From Paucidesulfovibrio sp050251775 (GTDB taxonomy: Bacteria; Desulfobacterota; Desulfovibrionia; Desulfovibrionales; Desulfovibrionaceae), in NCBI GenBank assembly GCA_050251775.1, contig JBFWMD010000021.1, positions 1 to 51,363 of the forward strand: a DNA stretch of 51,363 bases. Direction: 5' to 3'. A program made the translations under genes and the position numbers. This document shows, one piece after another, positions 33,038-41,110 of the stretch (positions are counted from its first letter, which is position 1; the number at the start of each line of letters is the position of its first letter). Below the pieces are notes generated by a model. That model searched no databases, had not been told where the DNA came from, and saw only the letters and a program-made list of their open reading frames with translations.

Positions 33038-33409
33038 TCAGGCCTTGAGGTCGAGCACCAGACCCAGGGTGCGATCCCACTCCCGGGCCACGGCCACGTT
33101 GGCGGCAAAGGCGTTCTGGGTGCTGATCAGATCGACCATCTCCTGGGCGATGTCCACGTTCGAGCCTTCGCGCACGGCCCACCCGGACGGCGGCGTGTCC
33201 GCAAACACCGCGGAAATATCCGGGCCCGGAGACGGGTCCTGAGCCACCTGCGCAACGCGCACGCCCTCCCCGCCAGGACCGTCCGCCAGCCGCACGCGCC
33301 GGGCCTTGAAGCCGGGGGTGCTCACGTTGGCGAGATTCTCGGCGGTGACCTCGGCGGCCTTGCTCAGCGCGGCAATGGCCTGAATGGCGTTGGCATTGGC
33401 GTCGGCCAT
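33038..33409 (-). CDS. Miniature flagellar rod-like protein (FlgB/FlgC type), orphan
   Basis: A 123-residue protein. Residues 10-45 contain AIAALSKAAEVTAENLANVSTPGFKARRVRL, the rod/hook N-terminal signature, and the C-terminus has NVDIAQEMVDLISTQNAFAANVAVAREWDRTLGLVLDL, the rod/hook C-terminal helix. Only about 45 residues lie between them, so it is shorter than FlgC (about 140) and far shorter than FlgE/F/G. It is about 19 kb from the flagellar operon and 19 bases after folE2. It may be an extra rod component or a part borrowed for another envelope structure; neither is shown. CGGAG precedes the ATG. Confidence 0.82.
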   Translation of the reverse strand: MADANANAIQAIAALSKAAEVTAENLANVSTPGFKARRVRLADGPGGEGVRVAQVAQDPSPGPDISAVFADTPPSGWAVREGSNVDIAQEMVDLISTQNAFAANVAVAREWDRTLGLVLDLKA

Positions 33410-33428
33410 GGGGGCTCCGGGGGCGTGG

Positions 33429-34226
33429 TCAGGTCTTCAGAGTGCGCTCGATGACCGCATAGGCCGCGTGGTCGTGGATGGATTCGTGGCTCTCAACCTC
33501 GACCCGAAACCAGGTCACCTGCGGATGCTCGGTCAGTCCGTTGGCCACAGCGCGCACCACATCCTCCACAAAAGCGGGATTGGCAAAGGCGGATTCCGTG
33601 ACAAATTTCTCGTCCTCGCGCTTGAGCAGCGAATAGACCGGAGAGGAGCCGGCCCCCTCGCAGATCTCGATGAGATCCTCCAGCCAGAGCAGCCCGGTGA
33701 AGCGTGCCTTGGCGCGGATGGAGGCTCGCTGGCTGTGCGCGCCCTGCTCGCTGATGGCCAGGGAGCAGGGGCAGACCGTCATCACCGGGACATCGACCCC
33801 GAGGGTGAAGACCAGCTTGCCGTTCTCGTACTCGCCCACCAGGGTGCAGTCGTAGCCCATCATGCCCTTGCCGCCGCTGGCCGGGGCGCTGCGGCGCAGG
33901 AAGAACGGAAAGCACAGCTGCGCATAGGCGCGCTGGGCATTGAGGCGCTGGGTGATGTCCGCGAGCAGACGCTTGAACGAGGCGTAGTCCAGTTCCTCGG
34001 ACCAGCCTTCCAGCGCCTCCACAAAGCGGCTCATGTGCGTGCCCTTGAACTCCGCGGGCAGATCCACGGAGAGATCCACGCGGGCCACGGTATGCTGCGA
34101 GCCCTGGGCGCGGTCGCGCACAATCACGGGCAGGCGCAGGTCCTTGACGCCCACGCGGTCGATGGGCAGGGCAATGGCGGCCCTGCCGCTCTGCACATCC
34201 TCCATGACGGCGTTCTTCGCGGCCAT
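33429..34226 (-). CDS. folE2: GTP cyclohydrolase FolE2 (GCYH-IB)
   Basis: The 265-residue enzyme converts GTP to dihydroneopterin triphosphate, the first step of folate and related pterin pathways. Signature blocks are VPVMTVCPCSLAISEQGAHSQRA (Cys152 and Cys154, with the catalytic Cys and following HxQR type region), an FVE segment near residue 68 and VESHESIHDHAAYAVIERT at the C-terminus. FolE2 works with metals other than zinc and replaces FolE in many bacteria. ATG at 34226 overlaps the nikR stop by one base (TGATG). Confidence 0.93.
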   Translation of the reverse strand: MAAKNAVMEDVQSGRAAIALPIDRVGVKDLRLPVIVRDRAQGSQHTVARVDLSVDLPAEFKGTHMSRFVEALEGWSEELDYASFKRLLADITQRLNAQRAYAQLCFPFFLRRSAPASGGKGMMGYDCTLVGEYENGKLVFTLGVDVPVMTVCPCSLAISEQGAHSQRASIRAKARFTGLLWLEDLIEICEGAGSSPVYSLLKREDEKFVTESAFANPAFVEDVVRAVANGLTEHPQVTWFRVEVESHESIHDHAAYAVIERTLKT

Positions 34227-34645
34227 CAGGAGAGGTCCTTGCCCGTGGTGGTCAGGTTGAGCTGGCCGTGCTTGACCCCCTTGGTGGAAATCAGCTTCTG
34301 GCCGAGATGCTTGATGACCGTGGCTTCTCCGCGCAGAACCAGCACTTCCAGACAGTTGTGGTGGTCGAGATGGCAGTGCAGCGAAGAGAGGATGACCTCG
34401 TGGTCCTCGTGCTGAACTTCCGTCAGCTTCTGGGCCAGTCCGCTCTGGTGATGGTCGTAGACCATGCTCAGGGTTCCGGCCACCTCGCCTTCGGCCTGCT
34501 CCCACTCGCGCTGCACAAGGGTGTTGCGGATCAGGTCGCGAATGGCCTCGGAGCGGGTCTGGTAGCTCTTTTCACGGCAGAGGGCGTCGAACTTTTCGAG
34601 CAGATCGGAATCAAGAGATACGCCGAATCGGATGGTCTTGCCCAT
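34226..34645 (-). CDS. nikR: Nickel-responsive regulator NikR
   Basis: A 139-residue ribbon-helix-helix repressor. Residues 1-45 (KTIRFGVSLDSDLLEKFDALC, RSEAIRDLIR) are the DNA-binding RHH domain; the ACT-like C-terminal domain carries the nickel ligands His79, His90, His92 and Cys98, with the same spacing as E. coli His76, His87, His89 and Cys95. All four are present, so nickel sensing is expected. GAAGGAGA precedes the ATG. It is translated with folE2, and lies 12 bases after the methyltransferase gene. No nickel transporter gene or clear NikR box was seen in the window. Confidence 0.94.
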   Translation of the reverse strand: MGKTIRFGVSLDSDLLEKFDALCREKSYQTRSEAIRDLIRNTLVQREWEQAEGEVAGTLSMVYDHHQSGLAQKLTEVQHEDHEVILSSLHCHLDHHNCLEVLVLRGEATVIKHLGQKLISTKGVKHGQLNLTTTGKDLS

Positions 34646-34657
34646 TCACAGTCTCCT

Positions 34658-35314
34658 TCAACGGGTTACGCGCCAGAGCCGCACGGTCTGATTCTGGCCG
34701 CCAAGGGCCACCTTCTCCCGCAGGACCATGTCGCACCGCCAGCCGCGCTCCTCAAGGCGTTCCCAGACAGGCCGGGAAACGGTGCGCTCCGGCTCTCCGA
34801 GCCAGATCTCGCCGCCCGGCGCAAGGCTGCGGGCGAAAAGGGCCTCCAGCGGTTCGAAAAACCTTTTTTCATACAAAATATCCCCGCCCCAGATGAACTC
34901 GAAGGCGGAGGCGGCCAGGCCCGGAAAACGCCAGTCCATGACCGCCCAGAGCGGCTGGGGCACGCCGTTGAGCTCTGCGTTGCCCTTTGCGAACCGGAGC
35001 GCACGGTCTTCGTAGTCCACGGCAACCACGCGCGCTCCCAGCCAGGAGCCGACCAGCGCCGTGAGCCCCAGGCCGCAGCCCAGGTCCAGGCAAGGCCGCC
35101 CCGCGATGCGCGTCCGCTCCCGGCAAAGCCGTTCGCAGAGCAGCACGCTGGCGGGCCAGATCTCGGCCCAGTACGGCAGGCGCTCGTCCTCGCCAAAAGC
35201 CTCCTGGTCCATTTCGTCCCAGAGCGACTCCATGTCCCCGGTGCGTTCCAGCAACCAGTCGCGTCCGGCCGCATGGACCTTGAGCCTTTGCACGCTTTGC
35301 GTTAGATTATGCAT
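34658..35314 (-). CDS. Class I SAM methyltransferase (METTL/ETFB-lysine-methyltransferase-like)
   Basis: A 218-residue SAM-dependent methyltransferase. Motif I is CLDLGCGLGLTALVGSWLGA (near residue 74), motif II VVAVDYEDRAL, and LPYWAEIWPASVLLCERL just before motif I is typical of the protein-lysine methyltransferase group that acts on soluble proteins. FEFIWGGDILYEKRFFEPLEALFAR follows, with the acidic ILYE in the catalytic-loop place. The ATG at 35314 is preceded by GGGCGG. An upstream extension in this frame is Lys/Arg-rich and not convincing. Substrate unknown. It heads the nikR-folE2 cluster. Confidence 0.75.
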   Translation of the reverse strand: MHNLTQSVQRLKVHAAGRDWLLERTGDMESLWDEMDQEAFGEDERLPYWAEIWPASVLLCERLCRERTRIAGRPCLDLGCGLGLTALVGSWLGARVVAVDYEDRALRFAKGNAELNGVPQPLWAVMDWRFPGLAASAFEFIWGGDILYEKRFFEPLEALFARSLAPGGEIWLGEPERTVSRPVWERLEERGWRCDMVLREKVALGGQNQTVRLWRVTR

Positions 35315-35478
35315 CCGCCCGCTGCTCCGCCTGGGCAAGCTGACCACGCGGACCCGGCCCGACCGCTTCTCGTTTTTGTTCGCACTTTCTTTTCTTACCG
35401 CCTTGCCGTGACATTGGCAAGACGAATAAGGCTCCAAACCGGCAATCAAAGCCGACATTCGTGACACCACGCCCCATG

Positions 35479-35504
35479 AAAAAGGCCGCTTGCGCGGCCT
35501 TTTT
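35479..35504. terminator. Bidirectional terminator downstream of livF
   Basis: AAAAAGGCCGC (35479-35489), loop TTGC, GCGGCCTTTTT (35494-35504). It ends the liv operon on the minus strand, 20 bases after livF, and insulates the methyltransferase gene. Confidence 0.9.
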
Positions 35505-35524
35505 CGTCGGGTGAGCACAACGCC

Positions 35525-36247
35525 CTAGTCGCCGAGATACGCCTTGCGGATGTCCGGATTCTTCAGCAGCACGTCCGCGTCGTCGGCCATGACCACCGTG
35601 CCGGTCTCCAGCACGTAGCCGCGATTGGAAGCCTGGAGCGCGAGGTTGGCGTTCTGCTCCACCAGCAGGATGGTGGTTCCCTTTTCCTTGTTGATGGTCT
35701 GGATGATCTCGAAGATCTGCTGCACGATGATCGGCGCAAGGCCCAGGGAGGGCTCATCCAGCAGCAACATTTCGGGGCGGCTCATGAGCGCCCGGCCAAT
35801 GGCCAGCATCTGCTGCTCGCCGCCGGAAAGCGTGCCGCCCGCCTGGGCGCGCCGCTCGCGCAGCCGGGGGAAATAGTCATAGACCATCTCCATGTCGGCC
35901 TTGATGCGCTTTTTGTTGCGCCGGAAAAACGCGCCCATATCCAGGTTTTCGGCCACGGTAAGCCGGGGGAAGATGCGGCGGCCCTCCGGAACCTGGCACA
36001 GGCCCATGGCCGGAAGCTTGTCCGCACTGACCCGGGAGATGTCCTCCCCCTTGTAGAGCACGTTGCCCGAGCTGCACTTGACGATGCCGCAAATGGCCAT
36101 GAGCGTAGTGGACTTGCCCGCGCCATTGGCGCCGATGATGGAAACGACCTCGCCCTTTTCCACGGCGAGGGAAATGCCCTTGAGGGCCTGGATGCGCCCA
36201 TAGTGGGCGGTGACTTCCTTGAGTTCGAGAATGATGTCCCCGGCCAT
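35525..36247 (-). CDS. livF: Branched-chain amino-acid ABC transporter ATPase LivF
   Basis: The 240-residue ATPase is of LivF type: Walker A GANGAGKSTTL (near residue 38), VPEGRRIFPRLTVAENL, signature LSGGEQQMLAIGRALM, Walker B MLLLDEPSLGLAP, and a VEQNANLALQ switch. It is the last gene of livGKHMF and starts 2 bases after livM. Confidence 0.93.
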   Translation of the reverse strand: MAGDIILELKEVTAHYGRIQALKGISLAVEKGEVVSIIGANGAGKSTTLMAICGIVKCSSGNVLYKGEDISRVSADKLPAMGLCQVPEGRRIFPRLTVAENLDMGAFFRRNKKRIKADMEMVYDYFPRLRERRAQAGGTLSGGEQQMLAIGRALMSRPEMLLLDEPSLGLAPIIVQQIFEIIQTINKEKGTTILLVEQNANLALQASNRGYVLETGTVVMADDADVLLKNPDIRKAYLGD

Positions 36248-36249
36248 GT

Positions 36250-37453
<1,204 letters not shown>

Positions 37454-37470
<17 letters not shown>

Positions 37471-38383
37471 CGACGTTCTCTCCCATGATGCCGGTGGGCC
37501 GGAAGTACAGGACCGCGATCAGGATAATGAAGGCGCAAACGTCTTTGTACTCTCCGCCGTAGGGGATGTAGGCCGCTGCCATGATCTCCACCATGCCGAT
37601 GATGAATCCGCCGAGCATGGCTCCGGTGATATTGCCGATACCGCCCAGGACAGCGGCGGCAAAGGCCTTGATGCCCGGGACGAAACCCATTTCGAAACGC
37701 ACCGAGCCATAATAGAAGCCGACCATGATGCCCGCGGCCGCGGCAAGCCCCGCGCCGATGGCAAAGGTCAGGCTGATGACCCGGTTGGAGTTGATGCCCA
37801 CCAGGGCGGACATGACCTTGTCCTGGGCCGTCGCGCGCATGGCCCGACCGATGCGGGTCTTGTAGACCAGGAAGTTGAGCGCGACGAGCAGCCCGGCTGT
37901 GAGACCCAGAATGAGGATCTGCATGTAGTTGATGATCACGCCGCCGATCTCGAAGGGTGCGCCGAAGATGCCGCCGGGGTAGGCCTTGTCGTAGACCCCC
38001 TGGGTGAGCATCAGGGCGTTTTGCAGAAAAATGGACATGCCCAGGGCGGAGAGCAGCACCGAAAGGCGCGAGGACTGGCGCAGGGGTTTGTAGGCGATCT
38101 TTTCCACGGCCATGGCCAGCATGGCGCAATAGAGCATGGAGAGCATCAGGGCAAGGCTGATGCACAGCCAGGGATGGGTCTGCATCCAGCCCGCTCCGGC
38201 CATGAAGCTGAGCAGGATCACTCCCATGTAGCCGCCCGCCGCGAAGAACTCGCCGTGGGCGAAGTTGATGAGCTGAATGATGCCGTAGACCATGGTGTAG
38301 CCCAGGGCGATCAGCGCATACAGCCCCCCCAGAGTCAGACCGTTGAGCATCTGCTGGGCGAAAAACGTCAATTCATTATCCAT
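37454..38383 (-). CDS. livH: Branched-chain amino-acid ABC transporter permease LivH
   Basis: The 309-residue permease: QQMLNGLTLGGLYALIALGYTMVYGIIQLINFAHGEFFAAGGY at the N-terminus and RFEMGFVPGIKAFAAAVLGGIGNITGAMLGGFIIG near residue 230 are the LivH blocks. About eight membrane segments. ATG at 38383 lacks a strong ribosome binding site; a TTG 12 bases upstream is an alternative. A GC-rich hairpin precedes it. Confidence 0.92.
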
Positions 38384-38398
38384 ATGAACTCGCAAATC

Positions 38399-38418
38399 GG
38401 GGGGGCCAAAGCCCCCCC
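38399..38418. repeat. GC hairpin between livK and livH
   Basis: GGGGGGGC (38399-38406), loop CAAA, GCCCCCCC (38411-38418). It lies directly downstream of the binding-protein gene within the operon. No T tract is present. Such a hairpin would shield the livK mRNA end and allow more binding protein than permease, as in other ABC operons. Confidence 0.65.
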
Positions 38419-38439
38419 TTTGGGTCGTCTGTTAGCGAT

Positions 38440-39627
38440 CTAAAAGAGTTCGCCGGTCTTCGGGTTCCAGTAAGGCACGAACTTGCCTTCCACAACCTTG
38501 AAGATGATGTAATCAGAGCCGGAATCGCCGTTGGGCGCGAATTTGACCTGCTTGGAGGCGCCCTGGAAGTCGATGGACATCATGGCCTCGCGCACCTTGG
38601 CGGGCTCGGTGGAGCCGGCGGCGGCAATGGCCTTGAGCAGGGACATGGCGGAGTCATACGCATACGCGGAATAAGCGCCGACCTGGCCGTACTTGGCGTT
38701 GGCGGCTTCAAATTCCTTGAAGGTCTCGGTGGTCACATCGGTGTAGCCAAAAGTCAGGAACGCACCCTCGGCGGCTTCCTTGGCGATTTCCATCAGCTGC
38801 GGATGGTAGACCGCGTCCTGGCCCATGCAGGCGGCCTCGATGCCCATGCGCTTGGCCTGGATGAGCATCAAAGCGCCCGTGGCGGAGTTCTGCAGGGAGA
38901 TGTAGAACACATCGGGATTGGCCTGACGGACCTTGGTCAGCACGGCGGAGTAGTCCTTGTCGCCCTGGTTGACATGGTCGTGGGCCAGAATCTGGATGCC
39001 GCTCTTCTCGCAGTTGGCGGCCACTTCCTCGGCCAGACCCTGGGAGTAGGTGGTCTTGTCGTCCACGATGAAGATGGTCTTGGCTTTGAGATAATCGGTC
39101 ATGAACTTCACGGCGGCCGGGGCCTGGTGGTCGTCACGTCCGCAGATGCGGAACATGTACTGGAGGCCGCGCTCAGTGACCTGCGGGTTGGTGGAGGCCG
39201 GAGTGACCATCAGGATGCCTTCCGGGTCCAGGGTGGCGGAGGCGGGAATGGTCGAGCTGGAGCAGTACGCACCCACGACGCCCACGACCTGTTCGGAGAT
39301 CAGCTTGTTGGCGGCGGCCACGGCCTGCTTCGGATCGCAGGCGGTGTCCTCGGCATAGATCACGATGTCGCTGAAGCCGGCGATGCCGCCCTGGGCCTTG
39401 ACCACATCGATGGCGGCGCGGGCGCCGTTGGCGATGTCGTTGCCGTCGGCCGAGTAGGGGCCGGTGAGCGGGCTCATGGAACCGAGTTTCAGAACAGGCG
39501 CGGCCGCGGGAGCCTCTGCGGCGGGAGCGGCGGCCTGCTCGGATTTTTTCTCCTCACCGCCGCAACCGGCGAGCGCCAGTCCGAGCAGCAGAATTCCGAG
39601 GAACGCGAAAAACTGAAGCTTTTTCAT
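38440..39627 (-). CDS. livK: Branched-chain/other amino-acid ABC transporter binding lipoprotein
   Basis: A 395-residue periplasmic binding protein of the LivK/Peripla_BP_6 type. Lipobox LALAGC gives an acylated Cys22, followed by an Ala/Glu/Pro-rich tether. The mature part starts LKLGSMSPLTGPYSADGNDIANGARAAIDVVKAQGG and contains VVGAYCSSSTIPASATLDPEGILMVTPASTNPQVTERG. The ligand cannot be read from sequence; branched-chain amino acids are the family default, and proline is possible given the neighbouring putA. GGAGG lies 8 bases before the ATG. Confidence 0.9.
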   Translation of the reverse strand: MKKLQFFAFLGILLLGLALAGCGGEEKKSEQAAAPAAEAPAAAPVLKLGSMSPLTGPYSADGNDIANGARAAIDVVKAQGGIAGFSDIVIYAEDTACDPKQAVAAANKLISEQVVGVVGAYCSSSTIPASATLDPEGILMVTPASTNPQVTERGLQYMFRICGRDDHQAPAAVKFMTDYLKAKTIFIVDDKTTYSQGLAEEVAANCEKSGIQILAHDHVNQGDKDYSAVLTKVRQANPDVFYISLQNSATGALMLIQAKRMGIEAACMGQDAVYHPQLMEIAKEAAEGAFLTFGYTDVTTETFKEFEAANAKYGQVGAYSAYAYDSAMSLLKAIAAAGSTEPAKVREAMMSIDFQGASKQVKFAPNGDSGSDYIIFKVVEGKFVPYWNPKTGELF

Positions 39628-39650
39628 CAGTACTACCTCCTCATGATTGG

Positions 39651-40406
39651 TTACTGGCCCAGATAGGCCTCAATGACTTTGGGATTGCGCTGGACTTCCT
39701 CCGGACGGCCTTTTGCGATGACCTGTCCGTAGTCCATGACAACTATGCGATGGCAGACGCCCATGACCACCTTCATGTCGTGCTCCACGAGCAGCACGTT
39801 GATGCCCCTGGCCGCGATGCGCTCGATGACCCGCATCAGTTCGGCGCTTTCCACGGGGTTCAGCCCCGCCGCTGGTTCGTCCAGCAGGATGGTCTGCGGA
39901 TTGGAGGCCAGGGCTCGGGCGATCTCCAGATGTCGTTGCCTGCCATAGGGCAGGTTTCGGGCGGCCTCGTCGGCCCGGGCCTGCATGCCCATGAACCGAA
40001 GGGCTTCCATGGCCCGCTCCCGGATTTCCGCCTCCTCGCGGCGCTGGGCCGGAGTACGCAGAATCGCGCCCACGATGCTGCCGCTGGTGCGGCTGTGCTG
40101 CGCGACCATGCAGTTCTCCACGGCGGTCATGGCCGTGAAGAGCCGGATATTCTGGAAGGTCCGGGCGATTCCCGCCTTGAGAATCTGGTGGGGCCGCTTG
40201 CCGAGCAGGCTTTCACCTTCATAGCTGACCTGTCCGGAAGTGGGTCGGTACACGCCGGTAATGACGTTGAAGATGGTGGTCTTGCCCGCCCCGTTGGGCC
40301 CGATGAGCCCGAGGATTTCGCCGCCTCCGAGGTCGAAGGACACGCCGGACAAGGCTTGAACGCCGCCAAAGTGGATGCTTACGTCTTCCAATTTCAGGGT
40401 TGCCAT
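39651..40406 (-). CDS. livG: Branched-chain amino-acid ABC transporter ATPase LivG
   Basis: The 251-residue ATPase: GPNGAGKTTIFNVITGVY (Walker A near residue 36), LPYGRQRHLEIARALASNPQTILLDEPAAGLNP (signature as LPYGRQ, as usual in LivG, then Walker B), VEHDMKVVM. It is the first gene of the operon. Only about nine bases separate its start from a good -10, and no ribosome binding site is visible, so the mRNA may be nearly leaderless. Confidence 0.94.
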   Translation of the reverse strand: MATLKLEDVSIHFGGVQALSGVSFDLGGGEILGLIGPNGAGKTTIFNVITGVYRPTSGQVSYEGESLLGKRPHQILKAGIARTFQNIRLFTAMTAVENCMVAQHSRTSGSIVGAILRTPAQRREEAEIRERAMEALRFMGMQARADEAARNLPYGRQRHLEIARALASNPQTILLDEPAAGLNPVESAELMRVIERIAARGINVLLVEHDMKVVMGVCHRIVVMDYGQVIAKGRPEEVQRNPKVIEAYLGQ

Positions 40407-40417
40407 AGTTTGAATGG

Positions 40418-40446
40418 TATAATCTCAATTAAAAAAGATTCCAAGC
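40418..40446 (-). promoter_or_regulatory. Sigma-70-type promoter of the liv operon
   Basis: On the minus strand, TTGGAA, 17 bases, TATACC. The -10 ends only 11 bases before the livG ATG. It is AT-rich and lies just downstream of the palindrome at 40453-40470. Confidence 0.6.
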
Positions 40447-40452
40447 GTTTTT

Positions 40453-40470
40453 TTGGAAATTAGTTTCCAA
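40453..40470. promoter_or_regulatory. Palindrome between liv and lrp promoters (candidate Lrp operator)
   Basis: TTGGAAA-TTAG-TTTCCAA is a perfect 7-bp inverted repeat, located upstream of the liv -35 and 16 bases before the lrp -35. More inverted repeats lie nearby: AGAAT-TAT-ATTCT (40505-40517), ACATTT-CCGT-AAATGT (40574-40589), and long-range AACTTTGAT (40476-40484) with ATCAAAGTT (40549-40557). AT-rich palindromic arrays suit an Lrp/AsnC regulator; the binding is inferred. Confidence 0.55.
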
Positions 40471-40485
40471 TTTCGAACTTTGATC

Positions 40486-40515
40486 TTGACATTTGAATTT
40501 TTCAAGAATTATATT
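40486..40515 (+). promoter_or_regulatory. Sigma-70-type promoter of lrp-putA
   Basis: TTGACA (40486-40491), 18 bases, TATATT (40510-40515). Transcription would start near 40523 and leave a leader of about 110 bases that contains palindromes and a small hairpin AAGAAC-TTC-GTTCTT (40598-40612) followed by T residues. Confidence 0.72.
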
Positions 40516-40631
40516 CTGAATCAATCTATTAAACAGAACTTTCTACGAATCAAAGTTGAATTGCTAGAATATTACATTTCCGTAAATGTTTCGTCGTAAG
40601 AACTTCGTTCTTTTTTGGGGGATATAAACGA

Positions 40632-41087
40632 ATGATCGACAGCGCCAACAGAAAGATCTTGAACATTCTGCAGAAAAATGCGCGCACAACCAACGCAGAC
40701 ATCGCCCGGCAAATCGGCAAAGCACCGTCCGCCGTGCTCGAACGCATCCGCAAGCTGGAAGTAAACGGCGTTATCCAGGGCTACGAGGCACGCGTGGCCC
40801 CGCTTTCCGTGGGCCTCGGCCTGACCTCTTTTACGCTCGTCAGCGTCGAGGAGGAGGTCGGCTCCACCTCCACGGGCGAACTGCTCGCCTCCATTTCCGG
40901 CGTGCTCGAAGTCCACTACTGCGCCGGACAAGATTCCTACCTCGTGAAAATCCGTGTGGAGAACACCGAAAAGCTGGCGGAAATGCTGGCCAAGATCGGC
41001 CGCATTCCCACGGTCAAGAACACCAAGTCCACGATCGTGCTGCGCACGGTCAAGGAAAGCAGCAACCTGCCCATCCACGAAGACTAA
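40632..41087 (+). CDS. Lrp/AsnC-family transcriptional regulator
   Basis: A 151-residue regulator. N-terminal helix-turn-helix (IDSANRKILNILQKNARTTNADIARQIGKAPSAVLERIRKLEVNGVIQGY, residues 2-51) and a C-terminal RAM/ACT-like ligand domain (about 65-145, with GVLEVHYCAGQDSYLVKIRV). These proteins form dimers to octamers and respond to amino acids. It lies 23 bases before putA and is divergent from the liv operon, so proline-responsive control of putA, like PutR/BkdR-type systems, is a reasonable inference. Confidence 0.92.
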   Translation: MIDSANRKILNILQKNARTTNADIARQIGKAPSAVLERIRKLEVNGVIQGYEARVAPLSVGLGLTSFTLVSVEEEVGSTSTGELLASISGVLEVHYCAGQDSYLVKIRVENTEKLAEMLAKIGRIPTVKNTKSTIVLRTVKESSNLPIHED

Positions 41088-41110
41088 TCAACGCAGAGGA
41101 GTGCCAGATA

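Noticed and set aside
35315..35478. NikR operator upstream of the methyltransferase-nikR-folE2 cluster
   Set aside because: Two GTGACA copies are visible, but as direct repeats with no matching inverted half-site at a NikR-like spacing.
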